Part shown: piece after piece, positions 16,916 to 27,075 of the stretch
How positions within the stretch are numbered: position 1 is the stretch's first letter
Layout of the letters: the number at the start of each line of letters is the position of its first letter
Assembly (NCBI RefSeq): GCF_029894425.1
Contig: NZ_JARXYJ010000001.1
Location: forward strand, 992,001-1,056,000
DNA: 64,000 nucleotides
Direction of reading: 5' to 3'
Origin: Streptomyces sp. SAI-127
GTDB lineage: Bacteria; Actinomycetota; Actinomycetes; Streptomycetales; Streptomycetaceae
Program-made: the position numbers and the translations under genes
The notes under the pieces: generated by a model
Seen by the model: only the letters and a program-made list of their open reading frames with translations
The model's database searches: none
Told to the model about the DNA's origin: nothing

Positions 16916-18037
16916 ATGTCCGTGAAGAGCCTCCGCCAGACGGTCCAGGGCCTCCTGCCGTCCCTGACGCCGGTGCGGTTCGTGGCCGAGGACGGCACAC
17001 CGGTCGCCAGGCCGCCGGCCGACTACACCGAGCCTCCCGTCGAGGCCCTGCGCGAGGCCTGGCGGCGGATGGTCCTGGGCCGCCGGTTCGACACCCAGGC
17101 GACCGCCCTCACCAAGCAGGGCCGCCTCGCCGTCTATCCGTCCAGCCGCGGCCAGGAGGCGTGCCAGATCGGCGCCGTGCTCGCCCTGCGCCCCGACGAC
17201 TGGCTGTTCCCGACCTACCGCGACTCCGTCGCCCTGGTGACCCGCGACATCGACCCCGCTCAGGTGCTCACGCTGCTGCGCGGCGACTGGCACTGCGGCT
17301 ATGACCCCGCCGCCACCCGTACCGCCCCCCAGTGCACCCCGCTGGCCACCCAGGTACTGCACGCCGTCGGCATGGCCGAGTCGCTGCGCCGCAAGGGCGA
17401 GGACGGCGTGGCGATGGCGCTCGTCGGGGACGGGGCGACCAGCGAGGGCGACTTCCACGAGGCGCTGAACTTCGCCGCCGTCTTTCGCGCCCCGGTCGTC
17501 TTCTTCGTACAGAACAACAAGTACGCGATCTCGGTGCCGCTGGCCCGGCAGACCGCGGCGCCCGCCCTGGCGTACAAGGGCATCGGCTACGGGGTGCGCT
17601 CCGAGCAGGTCGACGGCAACGACCTGGTCGCGGTGCTGGCGGTGCTGACCGCGGCCGTGGAGCACGCCCGGGCGGGCCACGGTCCCGTCCTGGTCGAGGC
17701 GCACACCTACCGCATGGACGCGCACACCAACGCCGACGACGCCACCCGCTACCGGGAGGACGACGAGGTCGAGCAGTGGCGGGCCGCCGATCCGGTCGAC
17801 CGGCTGGAGACGTACCTGCGCTCGCGTGGCGCGCTCACCGACGAGGGCGTGGCGGCGCTGCGGGAGGAGGCCGAGGAGCTGGCGGCACGGGTGCGCGACG
17901 GCATGAACGCGGACTCCGTACTGGACCCGCTGGAGCTGTTCGACCACGTCTACTCCGAGCCGACCCCTCAACTGCGCGAGCAGCGAGCCCAGTTGGCGTC
18001 CGAACTCGCCGACACCACCCAGGCACAGGAGGACTGA
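16916..18037 (+). CDS. 2-oxoacid dehydrogenase E1 alpha subunit
   Basis: A 373-residue thiamine diphosphate subunit. The ThDP motif runs from LVGDGATSEGDFHEAL to QNNKYAIS, and the conserved loop YRMDAHTNADDATRYR matches the phosphorylation-loop region of branched-chain and related E1 alpha chains. With E1 beta it decarboxylates a 2-oxoacid and passes the acyl group to the E2 lipoyl arm. Sequence alone does not separate pyruvate, branched-chain or arylpyruvate specificity. The neighbours suggest phenylpyruvate as one substrate. ATG 16916 has a weak ribosome site. Confidence 0.88.
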   Translation: MSVKSLRQTVQGLLPSLTPVRFVAEDGTPVARPPADYTEPPVEALREAWRRMVLGRRFDTQATALTKQGRLAVYPSSRGQEACQIGAVLALRPDDWLFPTYRDSVALVTRDIDPAQVLTLLRGDWHCGYDPAATRTAPQCTPLATQVLHAVGMAESLRRKGEDGVAMALVGDGATSEGDFHEALNFAAVFRAPVVFFVQNNKYAISVPLARQTAAPALAYKGIGYGVRSEQVDGNDLVAVLAVLTAAVEHARAGHGPVLVEAHTYRMDAHTNADDATRYREDDEVEQWRAADPVDRLETYLRSRGALTDEGVAALREEAEELAARVRDGMNADSVLDPLELFDHVYSEPTPQLREQRAQLASELADTTQAQED

Positions 18038-18042
18038 CGACC

Positions 18043-19062
18043 ATGGCCAAGGTCACGATGGCGCAGGCGCTCAACACCGCCCTGCGCGACGCGCTGCGCG
18101 AGGACGAACGAGTCCTTGTCTTCGGCGAGGACGTCGGTCCGCTCGGCGGGGTCTTCCGCATCACCGACGGGCTGACCCGCGACTTCGGCGAGCAGCGCTG
18201 CTTCGACACCCCGCTCGCGGAGGCCGGCATCGTCGGGCTGGCGGTCGGCATGGCGATGGGCGGCTTCCGGCCCGTGGTGGAGATGCAGTTCGACGCGTTC
18301 GCCTACCCGGCGTTCGAGCAGATCGCCTCGCACGTCGCCAAGACGCGCAACCGCACCCGCGGCCGGATCGGCCTGCCGATGGTGATCCGTATCCCCTACG
18401 CGGGCGGGATCGGCGGGGTCGAGCACCACTGCGACTCCAGCGAGGCCTACTACGCGCACACACCCGGCCTGAAGGTCGTCACCCCGGCCACGGCCGAGGA
18501 CGCGTACTGGCTGCTGCGGGACGCGGTGGCGGACCCCGACCCGGTGGTGTTCCTGGAGCCGAAGAAGCTGTACTGGTCGCGCGAGGACACCGACCTTCAG
18601 ACGCGCGGGGCGCTGCCGTTCGGGCGGGCGGCGATCCGGCGGGCGGGGCGTGACGCCACCGTCGTCGCCTACGGCCCATCTGTCCCGGTGGCGCTGGCCG
18701 CGGCCGAGGCCGCCGCCGAGGACGGGATCGAGCTGGAGGTCGTGGACCTGCGCACGCTGGTGCCCTTCGACGACGAGACCGTCACGGAGTCGGTGCGCAG
18801 GACCGGACGCTGTGTGGTCGTGCAGGAGGCGCAGGGATTCGCGGGGGTGGGCGCGGAGATCGCCGCCCGGGTGCAGGAGCGCTGCTTCCACTCGCTCGCC
18901 GCTCCCGTGCTGCGGGTGGCCGGATTCGACATCCCGTATCCGCCGCCGAAGCTGGAGCACGCGCACCTGCCCGGCGTCGACCGGATCCTGGACGCCGTCG
19001 ACCGCCTGCAGTTCGCCGACGAGCCCGACACCCGGCACCTGGTGAAGGGAGCGGTCGCATGA
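18043..19062 (+). CDS. 2-oxoacid dehydrogenase E1 beta subunit
   Basis: A 339-residue transketolase-like subunit that completes the ThDP site. Visible landmarks are GEDVGPLGGVFRIT, the E-A-G-I-V-G region, the loop PYAGGIGGVEHHCDSSEAYY, VVTPATAEDAYWLL and the C-terminal R-V-A-G-F-D-I-P-Y-P. It starts five bases after E1 alpha behind AGGAGG and its stop overlaps the E2 start by four bases. This is the standard order alpha-beta-E2. Confidence 0.9.
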   Translation: MAKVTMAQALNTALRDALREDERVLVFGEDVGPLGGVFRITDGLTRDFGEQRCFDTPLAEAGIVGLAVGMAMGGFRPVVEMQFDAFAYPAFEQIASHVAKTRNRTRGRIGLPMVIRIPYAGGIGGVEHHCDSSEAYYAHTPGLKVVTPATAEDAYWLLRDAVADPDPVVFLEPKKLYWSREDTDLQTRGALPFGRAAIRRAGRDATVVAYGPSVPVALAAAEAAAEDGIELEVVDLRTLVPFDDETVTESVRRTGRCVVVQEAQGFAGVGAEIAARVQERCFHSLAAPVLRVAGFDIPYPPPKLEHAHLPGVDRILDAVDRLQFADEPDTRHLVKGAVA

Positions 19063-20375
19063 CCACCGCGACGTTGCAGGAGCAGTTGTTCCGGCTGCCC
19101 GACCTCGGCGAGGGGCTGACCGACGCGGAGATCGTCGAGTGGAAGGTCGCCGTCGGCGACACCGTGACGATCGACCAGATCGTGGTCGAGGTGGAGACCG
19201 CCAAGGCCGCGGTCGAGGTGCCGGTGCCGTACGCGGGCATGGTGCTGCGGCTGCACGCTGAGGCGGGAACGCCGCTGGGGGTGGGCGAACCGCTGATCAC
19301 GGTGGGAGCGGAGGCACCCGCAGCGCCGGAACCGACCGTCGTGGACACCGCCGCCGACCGGTACCGCGAGGAGGAACAGGCCGGTTCCGGCAACGTCCTG
19401 ATCGGCTACGGCACCGGGCACGAGCCCGCGCCGCGCCGTCGCCGCCGACGTGCGGCCGCCGCACCGGAGACGCCCGCACCCGCACCGGTCACGGAGGCGC
19501 ACGTTCCCCGCGTCATCTCGCCGCTGGTCCGGCGGCTGGCCCGGGACCACGGTATCGACCTCGCCGCGCTGACACCTTCGGGTCCGGCCGGGGTCGTCCT
19601 GCGGCGGGACGTGGAACAGGCTGTCGCCCGACAGGAACCGGCCTCGACCGAATCCACCGCCACCCCGGAGCCCGCCGGCGACGGCCCCGTCCGCATCCCC
19701 CTGCGCGGCATCCGCAAGGCCGTCGCTGACAAGCTCGCGCGCAGTCGTACCGAGATCCCCGACGCCACCACCTGGGTCGACGTGGACGCGACCGGCCTGC
19801 TCCAGGCCAAAAGGGCGCTGGAGGCCGCCGAACCCGGCCGACGCATCGGCCTGTTGGCCCTGTTCGCCCGCATCTGTGTCGCCGGTCTGCGCCGCTACCC
19901 GGAACTCAACTCGACCGTCGACACCGAGCGCCGGGAGATCCTGCGCTTCGACGAGGTGCACCTGGGCTTCGCCGCCCAGACCGAACGCGGCCTCGTCGTC
20001 CCCGTCGTCCGCGACGCCCACCGGCTCACGACGGTCCAACTGGCCACCGAACTGGCCCGGTTGACCGAGCTTGCCCGGACCGGAAAGCTGCCGCCCGACC
20101 GGCTGACCGGGGGCACCTTCACCCTCAACAACTACGGCGTGTTCGGCGTCGACGGCTCCACACCCATCATCAACCACCCGGAGGCAGCGCTTCTCGGTGT
20201 GGGCCGCATCATCGACAAACCATGGGTGGTGAACGGCGAGTTGACCGTCCGCAAGGTCACGCAGCTGTCGTTCAGCTTCGACCACCGGGTCTGCGACGGC
20301 GGCACCGCCGGCGGCTTCCTGCGCTTCGTGGCCCACTGCGTGGAACGCCCGGCAGTCCTGCTCGCCGACATCTGA
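19059..20375 (+). CDS. 2-oxoacid dehydrogenase E2 acyltransferase
   Basis: A 438-residue dihydrolipoyl acyltransferase. One lipoyl domain (residues 9-83, lipoyl Lys in VETAKAAVEV), a Pro/Ala/Arg-rich linker with an Arg run (PRRRRRRAA), a peripheral subunit-binding domain (VISPLVRRLARDHGIDL onward) and the catalytic domain with the D-H-R-V-C-D-G-G motif near the C-terminus. It transfers the acyl group to CoA. No E3 gene is in the window, so the complex must borrow a lipoamide dehydrogenase encoded elsewhere. Confidence 0.92.
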   Translation: MTTATLQEQLFRLPDLGEGLTDAEIVEWKVAVGDTVTIDQIVVEVETAKAAVEVPVPYAGMVLRLHAEAGTPLGVGEPLITVGAEAPAAPEPTVVDTAADRYREEEQAGSGNVLIGYGTGHEPAPRRRRRRAAAAPETPAPAPVTEAHVPRVISPLVRRLARDHGIDLAALTPSGPAGVVLRRDVEQAVARQEPASTESTATPEPAGDGPVRIPLRGIRKAVADKLARSRTEIPDATTWVDVDATGLLQAKRALEAAEPGRRIGLLALFARICVAGLRRYPELNSTVDTERREILRFDEVHLGFAAQTERGLVVPVVRDAHRLTTVQLATELARLTELARTGKLPPDRLTGGTFTLNNYGVFGVDGSTPIINHPEAALLGVGRIIDKPWVVNGELTVRKVTQLSFSFDHRVCDGGTAGGFLRFVAHCVERPAVLLADI

Positions 20376-20429
20376 CCAACACTCCCTTTTTTGTTGCCCC
20401 ATGCCTGGGCGCACTTCACCCATCCACCG

Positions 20430-20443
20430 ACCGAACGTTCGGC
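20430..20443 (+). promoter_or_regulatory. PaaR-like operator before paaN
   Basis: ACCGAACGTTCGGC contains the perfect 12-base palindrome CCGAACGTTCGG and matches 13 of 14 positions of the ACCGNNCGNNCGGT core reported for the TetR regulator PaaR of Corynebacterium glutamicum. It lies 11 bases before the paaN ATG, so it could act as an operator for a promoter internal to the E1/E2-paa gene string. Confidence 0.5.
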
Positions 20444-20454
20444 CTGGAGCCTTC

Positions 20455-22161
20455 ATGTCATCAACCTTCTACGCCCGCCACGCGGACCTGCTCGAACAGG
20501 CCGTGGCCCGCACCACCGACCGCGGCTACTGGACGCCGTATCCGGAGATCCCCAGCGCCTCGGTGTACGGGGTCGGAGCACCGGAGGCGGGCGAGGAAGC
20601 CTTCCGCGCCCTCCTCGACCGCCCGTTCCCGCTCGACGGGCACCCCACCGCCGGCACCGTCCCCGCCACGGAGGTGTCGCCGTACGGCTTCCCCCTCGGC
20701 GTCAGCTACCCGCATCCGGCGCCCGAGGCCGCCGTAGCGAGGGCCAAGTCCGCGGCCCCGGCGTGGCGTTCGGCGAGCCCCGATGTCCGGGCCGGCGTGG
20801 CGGCCGAGATCCTGGCCCGCCTCAACGCGGCGAGCTTCGAGATCGCGCACGCCGTCCAGCACACCACCGGCCAGCCCTTCGTGATGGCTTTCCAGGCGGG
20901 CGGCCCGCACGCCCAGGACCGCGGCCTCGAAGCGGTGGCGTACGCCTGGGAGGCACAGCGGCGCCACCCGGCCACCGCGCTCTGGAGCAAGCCCCGGCGT
21001 CGGGGCGGACCGCTGGTGATGGAGAAGACGTTCACCCCGGTCGGCCGCGGTGTGGCCGTGCTCATCGCCTGCAACACCTTCCCCACCTGGAACGGCTATC
21101 CGGGCTTCTTCGCGAGCCTGGTCACCGGCAACCCGGTGATCGTCAAGCCGCACCGGCGGGCCGTGCTGCCGCTGGCGATCACCGTGCGGATCGCCCGTGA
21201 GGTGCTGGCGGAGGCCGGTTTCGACCCGGACGTGGTGCTGCTGGCCGCCTCGGGGCCCGAGGAGCGCACGGCTCCCGCCCTGGCCACCCACCCCGACGTG
21301 CGGATCGTGGACTTCACCGGTTCCAGCGAGTTCGGCGACTGGCTGGAGACCAACGCCCGCCAGGCCGCCGTGCACACGGAGAAGGCGGGTCTCAACACCG
21401 TCGTCGTGGACTCCACGGACGACTACGCCGGGCTCCTGCGCAACCTCGCGTTCTCGCTGTCTCTCTACAGCGGGCAGATGTGCACCACCCCGCAGAACAT
21501 CCTCGTCCCCCGCGACGGGTTCCCCACCGACCAAGGACCGCGTACCGCCGACGAGTTCGCCGCCGATCTGGGCTCCGCGCTCGACGACCTGCTCGGCGAC
21601 CCGGCCCGCGCCGTCGCCACCCTCGGCGCGATCGTGAACCCCGGAGTCCTCGCGCGTCTGGAGGAGGCGGCAGCCCTGGGCCGTACCACCCATGCCACAC
21701 GGGCCGTGACGCACCCCGACCACCCGGACGCCGTGGTCCGCACCCCGCTGGTGGCCCGACTCGACGCGGAGGCCGACGAGAAGACCTACACGAGCGAGTG
21801 GTTCGGTCCGGTCTCCTTCGTCATCGCCACCGACGACACCGCGCACTCCCTGCGCGTCCTGCACGACACCGTACGGAGCCACGGCGCGCTCACCGCCTGC
21901 GTGTACGCGACCGGCGAGGACGTGCCGGCGGCGGCGCGCGCGACGGCGCTGGAGGCCGGGGTGCACCTGTCGGAGAACCTGACCGGCGAGGTGTTCCCCA
22001 ACCAGTCCGCCGCCTTCAGCGACTTCCACGGCACGTCGGCCAACCCGGCCGCCAACGCGACCCTGACGGACGCGGCGTTCGTCACCGGCCGGTTCGCCGT
22101 CCTCCAGTCCCGCCGTCACGCACCCCACCAGGAGCACGTGGAGCCCACCGATGTCCGATGA
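20455..22161 (+). CDS. paaN: PaaN, ring-cleavage aldehyde dehydrogenase
   Basis: A 568-residue member of the PaaN branch of the aldehyde dehydrogenases. ATG 20455 follows GGAG; ATG 20401 is in frame but lies before the operator palindrome. Cofactor lysine (IVKPHRRA, Lys231), general base (TEKAGLN, Glu309) and nucleophile (QMCTTPQN, Cys343) are all present. It oxidises the open-chain semialdehyde formed from oxepin-CoA in aerobic phenylacetate breakdown. Unlike E. coli PaaZ it has no C-terminal MaoC hydratase domain, and no such gene is in the window, so ring hydrolysis must be supplied elsewhere. Confidence 0.92.
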   Translation: MSSTFYARHADLLEQAVARTTDRGYWTPYPEIPSASVYGVGAPEAGEEAFRALLDRPFPLDGHPTAGTVPATEVSPYGFPLGVSYPHPAPEAAVARAKSAAPAWRSASPDVRAGVAAEILARLNAASFEIAHAVQHTTGQPFVMAFQAGGPHAQDRGLEAVAYAWEAQRRHPATALWSKPRRRGGPLVMEKTFTPVGRGVAVLIACNTFPTWNGYPGFFASLVTGNPVIVKPHRRAVLPLAITVRIAREVLAEAGFDPDVVLLAASGPEERTAPALATHPDVRIVDFTGSSEFGDWLETNARQAAVHTEKAGLNTVVVDSTDDYAGLLRNLAFSLSLYSGQMCTTPQNILVPRDGFPTDQGPRTADEFAADLGSALDDLLGDPARAVATLGAIVNPGVLARLEEAAALGRTTHATRAVTHPDHPDAVVRTPLVARLDAEADEKTYTSEWFGPVSFVIATDDTAHSLRVLHDTVRSHGALTACVYATGEDVPAAARATALEAGVHLSENLTGEVFPNQSAAFSDFHGTSANPAANATLTDAAFVTGRFAVLQSRRHAPHQEHVEPTDVR

Positions 22162-23332
22162 GGTCTACCTGATCGACGGGGCCCGTACCCCGCAGGGCCG
22201 TTACGGCGGGGCGCTGGCCCCCGTACGCCCCGACGACCTGGCCGCGCTCGTCGTCGGCGAGGCCGTGCGACGCTCCGGGGCCCCGGCCGAATTCGTGGAC
22301 GAGGTGATCCTCGGCGCCGCGAACCAGGCCGGCGAGGACAACCGGGACGTCGCGCGGATGGCCGTACTGCTGGCGGGACTTCCGCACACCGTGCCCGGAT
22401 ACACCGTCAACCGGCTGTGCGCCTCCGGACTTACGGCCGTCGCGTCCGCCGCACAGTCGATACGGGCGGGCGAGGCCGAGCTGATCGTGGCCGGCGGGGT
22501 CGAGTCGATGACCCGCGCGCCGTGGGTGACGGCCAAGCCGGGCACACCCTGGGCCCGGCCCGGCGACGTCCACGACACCTCGCTGGGCTGGCGCTTCACC
22601 AACCCGCGCTTCCCCGCGACGACGACCTTGTCGATGGGCGAGACCGCGGAGGAGGTCGCCGCCCTGGACGGCATCAGCCGCCTGGAGGCGGACGCCTTCG
22701 CGCTGCGCAGTCACCGCCGGGCGGTGGCCGCGCGGACGGCGGGCCGCTTCGCGGCGGAGATCGTCCCGGTGCCGGTGGCGGACGGTGAGGTGACCGAGGA
22801 CGAAGGGCCACGCCCGACCACCACGTTGGAGAAGCTGAGCGGCCTGCGCACCGCGTTCCGGCAGGGCGGCACCGTCACCGCGGGCAACTCCTCGCCGCTG
22901 TCCGACGGGGCCGCCGCCCTGGTGGTGGCGAGCGGGGCCGCGGTGGAGCGCCACGGACTGACTCCGCGGGCCCGGATCGTCACCGCCGCCTCGGCCGGGG
23001 TCGAGCCCCACCTGATGGGGCTCGGCCCGGTGCCGGCCACCGCCAAGGCACTGGAGCGGGCAGGCTGGACGGTCGAGGACCTCGACGCGATCGAACTCAA
23101 CGAGGCCTTCGCCGCCCAGGCCCTCGCGGTCATGCACCGGCTGAAGCTCGATCCGGACCGCGTCAATGCCGAGGGCGGCGCCATCGCTCTCGGCCACCCC
23201 CTGGGCTGCTCCGGCGCCCGCATCCTGCTCACCCTGCTGGGCCGACTGGAACGGGAGGGCGGCCGGAGAGGCCTGGCGACCCTCTGCGTCGGGGTCGGAC
23301 AGGGCGTGGCCATGCTCGTGGAGCGCGTATGA
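22151..23332 (+). CDS. paaJ: Thiolase, probable 3-oxoadipyl-CoA thiolase
   Basis: A 393-residue thiolase with the acylated cysteine in VNRLCASGL, the histidine in [12 protein letters not shown] and the proton-transfer cysteine in LCVGVGQG. In the paa pathway PaaJ cleaves 3-oxo-5,6-dehydrosuberyl-CoA and later 3-oxoadipyl-CoA to acetyl-CoA and succinyl-CoA. The symbol rests on gene context; a general acetyl-CoA acetyltransferase cannot be excluded. It overlaps paaN by 11 bases and the next gene by four. Confidence 0.88.
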   Translation: MSDEVYLIDGARTPQGRYGGALAPVRPDDLAALVVGEAVRRSGAPAEFVDEVILGAANQAGEDNRDVARMAVLLAGLPHTVPGYTVNRLCASGLTAVASAAQSIRAGEAELIVAGGVESMTRAPWVTAKPGTPWARPGDVHDTSLGWRFTNPRFPATTTLSMGETAEEVAALDGISRLEADAFALRSHRRAVAARTAGRFAAEIVPVPVADGEVTEDEGPRPTTTLEKLSGLRTAFRQGGTVTAGNSSPLSDGAAALVVASGAAVERHGLTPRARIVTAASAGVEPHLMGLGPVPATAKALERAGWTVEDLDAIELNEAFAAQALAVMHRLKLDPDRVNAEGGAIALGHPLGCSGARILLTLLGRLEREGGRRGLATLCVGVGQGVAMLVERV

Positions 23333-24075
23333 ACACGCGCGAGACTCTGTCGGTCGAGGAGCGGGCGGACCGGATGGTCGTCACCCTGCGGCGGCCCGCC
23401 GCCCGCAACGCCATCAACGGTCGCATGATCGCCGAACTGCACCGCGTGTGCGAGGAGTTGGAGCGCACACCGAAACTGCTCCTGCTCACCGGGCACGACG
23501 GTGTCTTCGCCGGCGGGGCCGACATCGGCGAACTGCGGCGGCGCGGCAGGGACGAGGCGCTGGAGGGGATCAACAGCCGCCTGTTCGAGCGGGTACGCAG
23601 GCTGCCCCTGCCCACCGTGGCCGCCGTGCCCGGCTGGGCGCTGGGCGGCGGTGCCGAGTTGGCGTACGCCTGCGATCTCAGGATCGCCGGGACGGACGCG
23701 GTCTTCGGCAACCCCGAACCGGGCCTCGGCATCCTCGCCGCCGCCGGTGCGTGCTGGCGGCTGCGAGAACTGGTGGGCGAGTCGGTGGCCAAGCAGGTCC
23801 TGCTCGCCGGACGCACTCTCGACGCCCCCGCGGCCCTCGCGTGCGGGCTGGTCATGGACGTCGTACCGACCGGCCGGCTGGCCGACGCGGCGCACGCGCT
23901 GCTCGACCGGATAGCCCGCTCCTCGGCACTCGCCCTGCGCCTCACGAAGCTCGTCACCGACGCCTCGGGGGCTCACCCCGTGGCCGACGACCTCGCCCAG
24001 GCGGTGCTCTTCGAGAGCCCGGACAAACAGCGGCGCATGACGCGCTTCCTGGAGAAGAAGGGAGGCCGGGCATGA
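23329..24075 (+). CDS. paaF: Enoyl-CoA hydratase, PaaF-like
   Basis: A 248-residue crotonase. The oxyanion-hole regions F-A-G-G-A-D-I and [16 protein letters not shown] and both catalytic glutamates (Glu in GGGAEL, Glu in FGNPEPGLG) are present, as expected for a true hydratase. It would hydrate 2,3-dehydroadipyl-CoA. It is overlapped by four bases at both ends, in the middle of the paa string. Confidence 0.85.
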   Translation: MNTRETLSVEERADRMVVTLRRPAARNAINGRMIAELHRVCEELERTPKLLLLTGHDGVFAGGADIGELRRRGRDEALEGINSRLFERVRRLPLPTVAAVPGWALGGGAELAYACDLRIAGTDAVFGNPEPGLGILAAAGACWRLRELVGESVAKQVLLAGRTLDAPAALACGLVMDVVPTGRLADAAHALLDRIARSSALALRLTKLVTDASGAHPVADDLAQAVLFESPDKQRRMTRFLEKKGGRA

Positions 24076-24938
24076 CCTCGGCAGCAGCACCACCCCCCGT
24101 GGTGGGGGTCATCGGCGGCGGTCGCATGGGCGCCGGGATCGCCCAGTCCTTCGCGGCCGCCGGATCACGTGTGGTCGTGGTGGAGCGCGACAAGTCCGCG
24201 GCGTCCGCGGCAATGGAGCGGGTGACCAAAGGACTTCGGCAGGCGGCCGAGCGCGGGACGCTCGCCGGCCCGCAGACCCTCGGAGTGCCGGACCGTGTCA
24301 TCGTCGCCTCCTCGATCGCCGAACTGCCCCACGACACCGACCTGGTCGTCGAGGCCGTCTTCGAAGACGCCGCTCTCAAGGCCGAGTTGCTCGCCGCCGC
24401 CGAGGACGTCGTGCACGACGGATGTGTGCTGGCCAGCAACACCAGCGCCCTGTCCGTCACCGAACTCGCGGCGGTGCTGCGGAGTCCCGGGCGGTTCCTG
24501 GGGATGCACTTCTTCAACCCCGTGCCCGTGTCCGCCCTCGTCGAACTGGTCCTGGCCCCCGGTACGACCGAAGCGACCAGGGCAGCGGCGGTCCGCTGGA
24601 CCCACGCCCTCGGCAAACAGGACGTCGTCGTCAAGGACTCGCCCGGGTTCGCCAGCAGCCGCCTGGGCCTCGCCCTCGGTCTCGAGGCGATCCGCATGGT
24701 CGAGGAAGGCGTCGCCGACCCGGAGGCCGTCGACACGGCCATGCGCCTCGGCTACCGGCACCCGATGGGCCCGCTGCGGCTGACGGACGTGGTGGGACTC
24801 GACGTACGCCTCGCCATCGCGGAGCACCTGCACACGAAACTCGGCGAACGGTTCGCGCCGCCGCGGCTGCTGCGGGAGAAAGTCGCCCGCGGTGAGCTGG
24901 GCCGCAAGACCGGTCGGGGGTTCTACCGATGGCAGTGA
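24072..24938 (+). CDS. paaH: 3-Hydroxyacyl-CoA dehydrogenase, PaaH-like
   Basis: A 288-residue NAD-dependent dehydrogenase. The Rossmann loop GVIGGGRMGAGIAQSFAAAG is near the N-terminus; the catalytic His lies in GMHFFNPVP, and the C-terminal domain ends with G-R-K-T-G-R-G-F-Y. It oxidises 3-hydroxyadipyl-CoA in the lower paa pathway. Some short-chain 3-hydroxybutyryl-CoA dehydrogenases look alike, so the name rests on context. Confidence 0.88.
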   Translation: MTSAAAPPPVVGVIGGGRMGAGIAQSFAAAGSRVVVVERDKSAASAAMERVTKGLRQAAERGTLAGPQTLGVPDRVIVASSIAELPHDTDLVVEAVFEDAALKAELLAAAEDVVHDGCVLASNTSALSVTELAAVLRSPGRFLGMHFFNPVPVSALVELVLAPGTTEATRAAAVRWTHALGKQDVVVKDSPGFASSRLGLALGLEAIRMVEEGVADPEAVDTAMRLGYRHPMGPLRLTDVVGLDVRLAIAEHLHTKLGERFAPPRLLREKVARGELGRKTGRGFYRWQ

Positions 24939-25765
24939 GCGAAAGACCGCGGGCATCGAGCGAAAGCCCCGCCTCGCACGGCGTGTCGTACGAGGTCACC
25001 GACGCCGTGGCCGTGATCGAACTGCGCGGCCGCACGACCGGCAACGCGCTCGACGCCCACCTGCGCGGCGCCCTCCTCATGGCCGCCCGGCGGCTGACCA
25101 CGGACGCCCGGCGCGAGGTGCGGGCGGCCCTGATCACCGCGCGCGGCCGGCACTTCTGCGTCGGCCAGGACCTCAAGGAACACGCCCACCTGCTCAAGAC
25201 CTCGCCCGCCACCGCCTTCGCCAACATCCCCGAGCACTACAACCCGCTGGTGAAGGAGCTGCACGCACTGCCGATCCCGCTCGTCGTCGCGGTCGAGGGC
25301 TCCTGTGTCGGCGCCGGACTGGGCCTCGCGCTCTGCGCCGACGTACGTGTGGCGGCCGAGCGTGCCCGCTTCGCCACCGCGTTCGGCGGTGTCGGCCTGG
25401 CCTCGGACTCGGGCGTCGCCCGCGCACTGGCCCGGCAGCTCGGTCCGTCCCGCGCCGCCGGACTCATGCTGCTCGGCGACACCTTCTCCGCGCGGGACGC
25501 CGAGCAGTGGGGGCTGGTGCACCGCGTCGTGGCGGACGGCTCGGCCGCCGCCGAGGGCGTGGCCCTGGCCCGCACGCTGGCCGCCGGGCCCAGCGCCGCG
25601 CACCGGGAGACCAAGGCGCTGCTGCGGTCGGCGGCCACCACGGCCCTGCCGGCGGCGCTGGAGCGCGAGTCCGTCGTCCAGCGGCGACTCGGCAGCACCG
25701 ACGACCACCACGAGGCGGTCACCGCCTTCCTCGAACGGCGAGGCCCGGTCTTCCGTGGCCGCTGA
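24929..25765 (+). CDS. paaG: Crotonase, PaaG-like isomerase
   Basis: A 278-residue crotonase that starts inside the end of paaH (10-base overlap). It keeps the [10 protein letters not shown] and [17 protein letters not shown] oxyanion regions but lacks the hydratase glutamates and has an acidic residue in [10 protein letters not shown], the pattern of PaaG, the isomerase that turns ring-1,2-epoxyphenylacetyl-CoA into oxepin-CoA. Together with the neighbouring PaaF-like hydratase this gives the usual PaaF/PaaG pair. Confidence 0.83.
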   Translation: MAVSERPRASSESPASHGVSYEVTDAVAVIELRGRTTGNALDAHLRGALLMAARRLTTDARREVRAALITARGRHFCVGQDLKEHAHLLKTSPATAFANIPEHYNPLVKELHALPIPLVVAVEGSCVGAGLGLALCADVRVAAERARFATAFGGVGLASDSGVARALARQLGPSRAAGLMLLGDTFSARDAEQWGLVHRVVADGSAAAEGVALARTLAAGPSAAHRETKALLRSAATTALPAALERESVVQRRLGSTDDHHEAVTAFLERRGPVFRGR

Positions 25766-25793
25766 CTGCCCGTCCCCCCTGAAAGGACCACCC

Positions 25794-26753
25794 GTGCAAG
25801 AAACACCCGCCTCCATGAACACGTCCGTGTTCGAGGACACCATCGCCCGTGACCAGCGCATCGAACCCCGCGACTGGATGCCCGACGCCTACCGGGCCAC
25901 GCTCGTCCGGCAGATCGCCCAGCACGCCCACTCCGAGATCATCGGCATGCAGCCGGAGGGCGAGTGGATCACCCGGGCGCCCTCGCTGCGCCGCAAGGCG
26001 ATCCTCTTCGCCAAGGTGCAGGACGAGGCGGGGCACGGGCTCTATCTCTACTCGGCGGCCGAGACCCTGGGCGCCGACCGCACCGACATGACGGAGCGGT
26101 TGATCGACGGCCGCCAGAAGTACTCCTCGATCTTCAACTACCCCACCCGCACCTTCGCCGACGTCGGGGTGGTCGGCTGGTTCGTGGACGGTGCCGCCAT
26201 CTGCAACCAGGTCCCGCTGTGCCGCACCTCGTACGGCCCCTACGGACGTGCCATGGTCCGCGTCTGCAAGGAGGAGTCCTTCCACCAGCGGCAGGGCTAC
26301 GAACTGCTGCTGACCATGATGCGCGGCACCGACGAACAGCGCGCCATGGTGCAGGACGCCGTGGACCGCTGGTGGTGGCCGTCCCTGATGATGTTCGGCC
26401 CGCCCGACGACGACTCCCCCAACTCGGCGCGCTCCATGGCCTGGAGGATCAAGCGGCACTCCAACGACGTCCTGCGGCAGCGCTTCGTCGACATGACCGT
26501 CCCGCAGGCCGAGAAGCTGGGCGTCACCCTGCCCGACCCGGGCCTGCGCTGGAACGAGGAGCGCGGCCACCACGACTTCTCCACCCCCGACTGGGACGAG
26601 CTGAAGCGGGTCGTCTCCGGAGACGGACCGTGCAACGCCGAGCGGATCGCCCGCCGCCGGGCCGCGCACGAGGAGGGCGCCTGGGTACGGCGGGCCGCCG
26701 CCGCGCACGCCGCCAAGCGCACCGCCCGGTCACGGCAAGGAGCGGCCGCATGA
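25794..26753 (+). CDS. paaA: Phenylacetyl-CoA epoxidase, catalytic subunit PaaA
   Basis: A 319-residue diiron protein, near the usual length of about 310. GTG 25794 follows GAAAGGA. The helical ferritin-like fold supplies iron ligands in [22 protein letters not shown] and EESFHQRQG. With PaaC it forms the core that puts one oxygen atom on the ring of phenylacetyl-CoA. It is coupled to paaB by ATGA. The 28-base gap before it is the largest break in the gene string after paaN apart from the one before paaC. Confidence 0.95.
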   Translation: MQETPASMNTSVFEDTIARDQRIEPRDWMPDAYRATLVRQIAQHAHSEIIGMQPEGEWITRAPSLRRKAILFAKVQDEAGHGLYLYSAAETLGADRTDMTERLIDGRQKYSSIFNYPTRTFADVGVVGWFVDGAAICNQVPLCRTSYGPYGRAMVRVCKEESFHQRQGYELLLTMMRGTDEQRAMVQDAVDRWWWPSLMMFGPPDDDSPNSARSMAWRIKRHSNDVLRQRFVDMTVPQAEKLGVTLPDPGLRWNEERGHHDFSTPDWDELKRVVSGDGPCNAERIARRRAAHEEGAWVRRAAAAHAAKRTARSRQGAAA

Positions 26754-27046
26754 GCCCCACGAGCAAGGCCGACTGGCCGCTGTACGAGGTGTTCGTGCGC
26801 GGCAAGCGCGGGCTCAACCACGTCCACGTCGGCTCCCTGCGCGCCGCCGACGACGACATGGCCCTGCTGCACGCCCGCGACCTCTACACGCGGCGCAACG
26901 AGGGCGTGAGCATCTGGGCCGTGCGCTCGGACACCATCGCCGCCTCCGCGCCCGACGAGAAGGACCCCTTCTTCGCGCCCAGCGGCGACAAGGTCTACCG
27001 GCACCCCACCTTCTACGACATCCCCGACGACGTCCCCCACATCTAG
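26750..27046 (+). CDS. paaB: Phenylacetyl-CoA epoxidase subunit PaaB
   Basis: A 98-residue protein with the family start [20 protein letters not shown] and the later [10 protein letters not shown] segment. PaaB is a small essential subunit that bridges the PaaAC core and electron delivery. Start overlaps the paaA stop by four bases. Confidence 0.95.
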   Translation: MSPTSKADWPLYEVFVRGKRGLNHVHVGSLRAADDDMALLHARDLYTRRNEGVSIWAVRSDTIAASAPDEKDPFFAPSGDKVYRHPTFYDIPDDVPHI

Positions 27047-27075
27047 GGACCATTCCGGACCTTTAGGAGCAGCGC

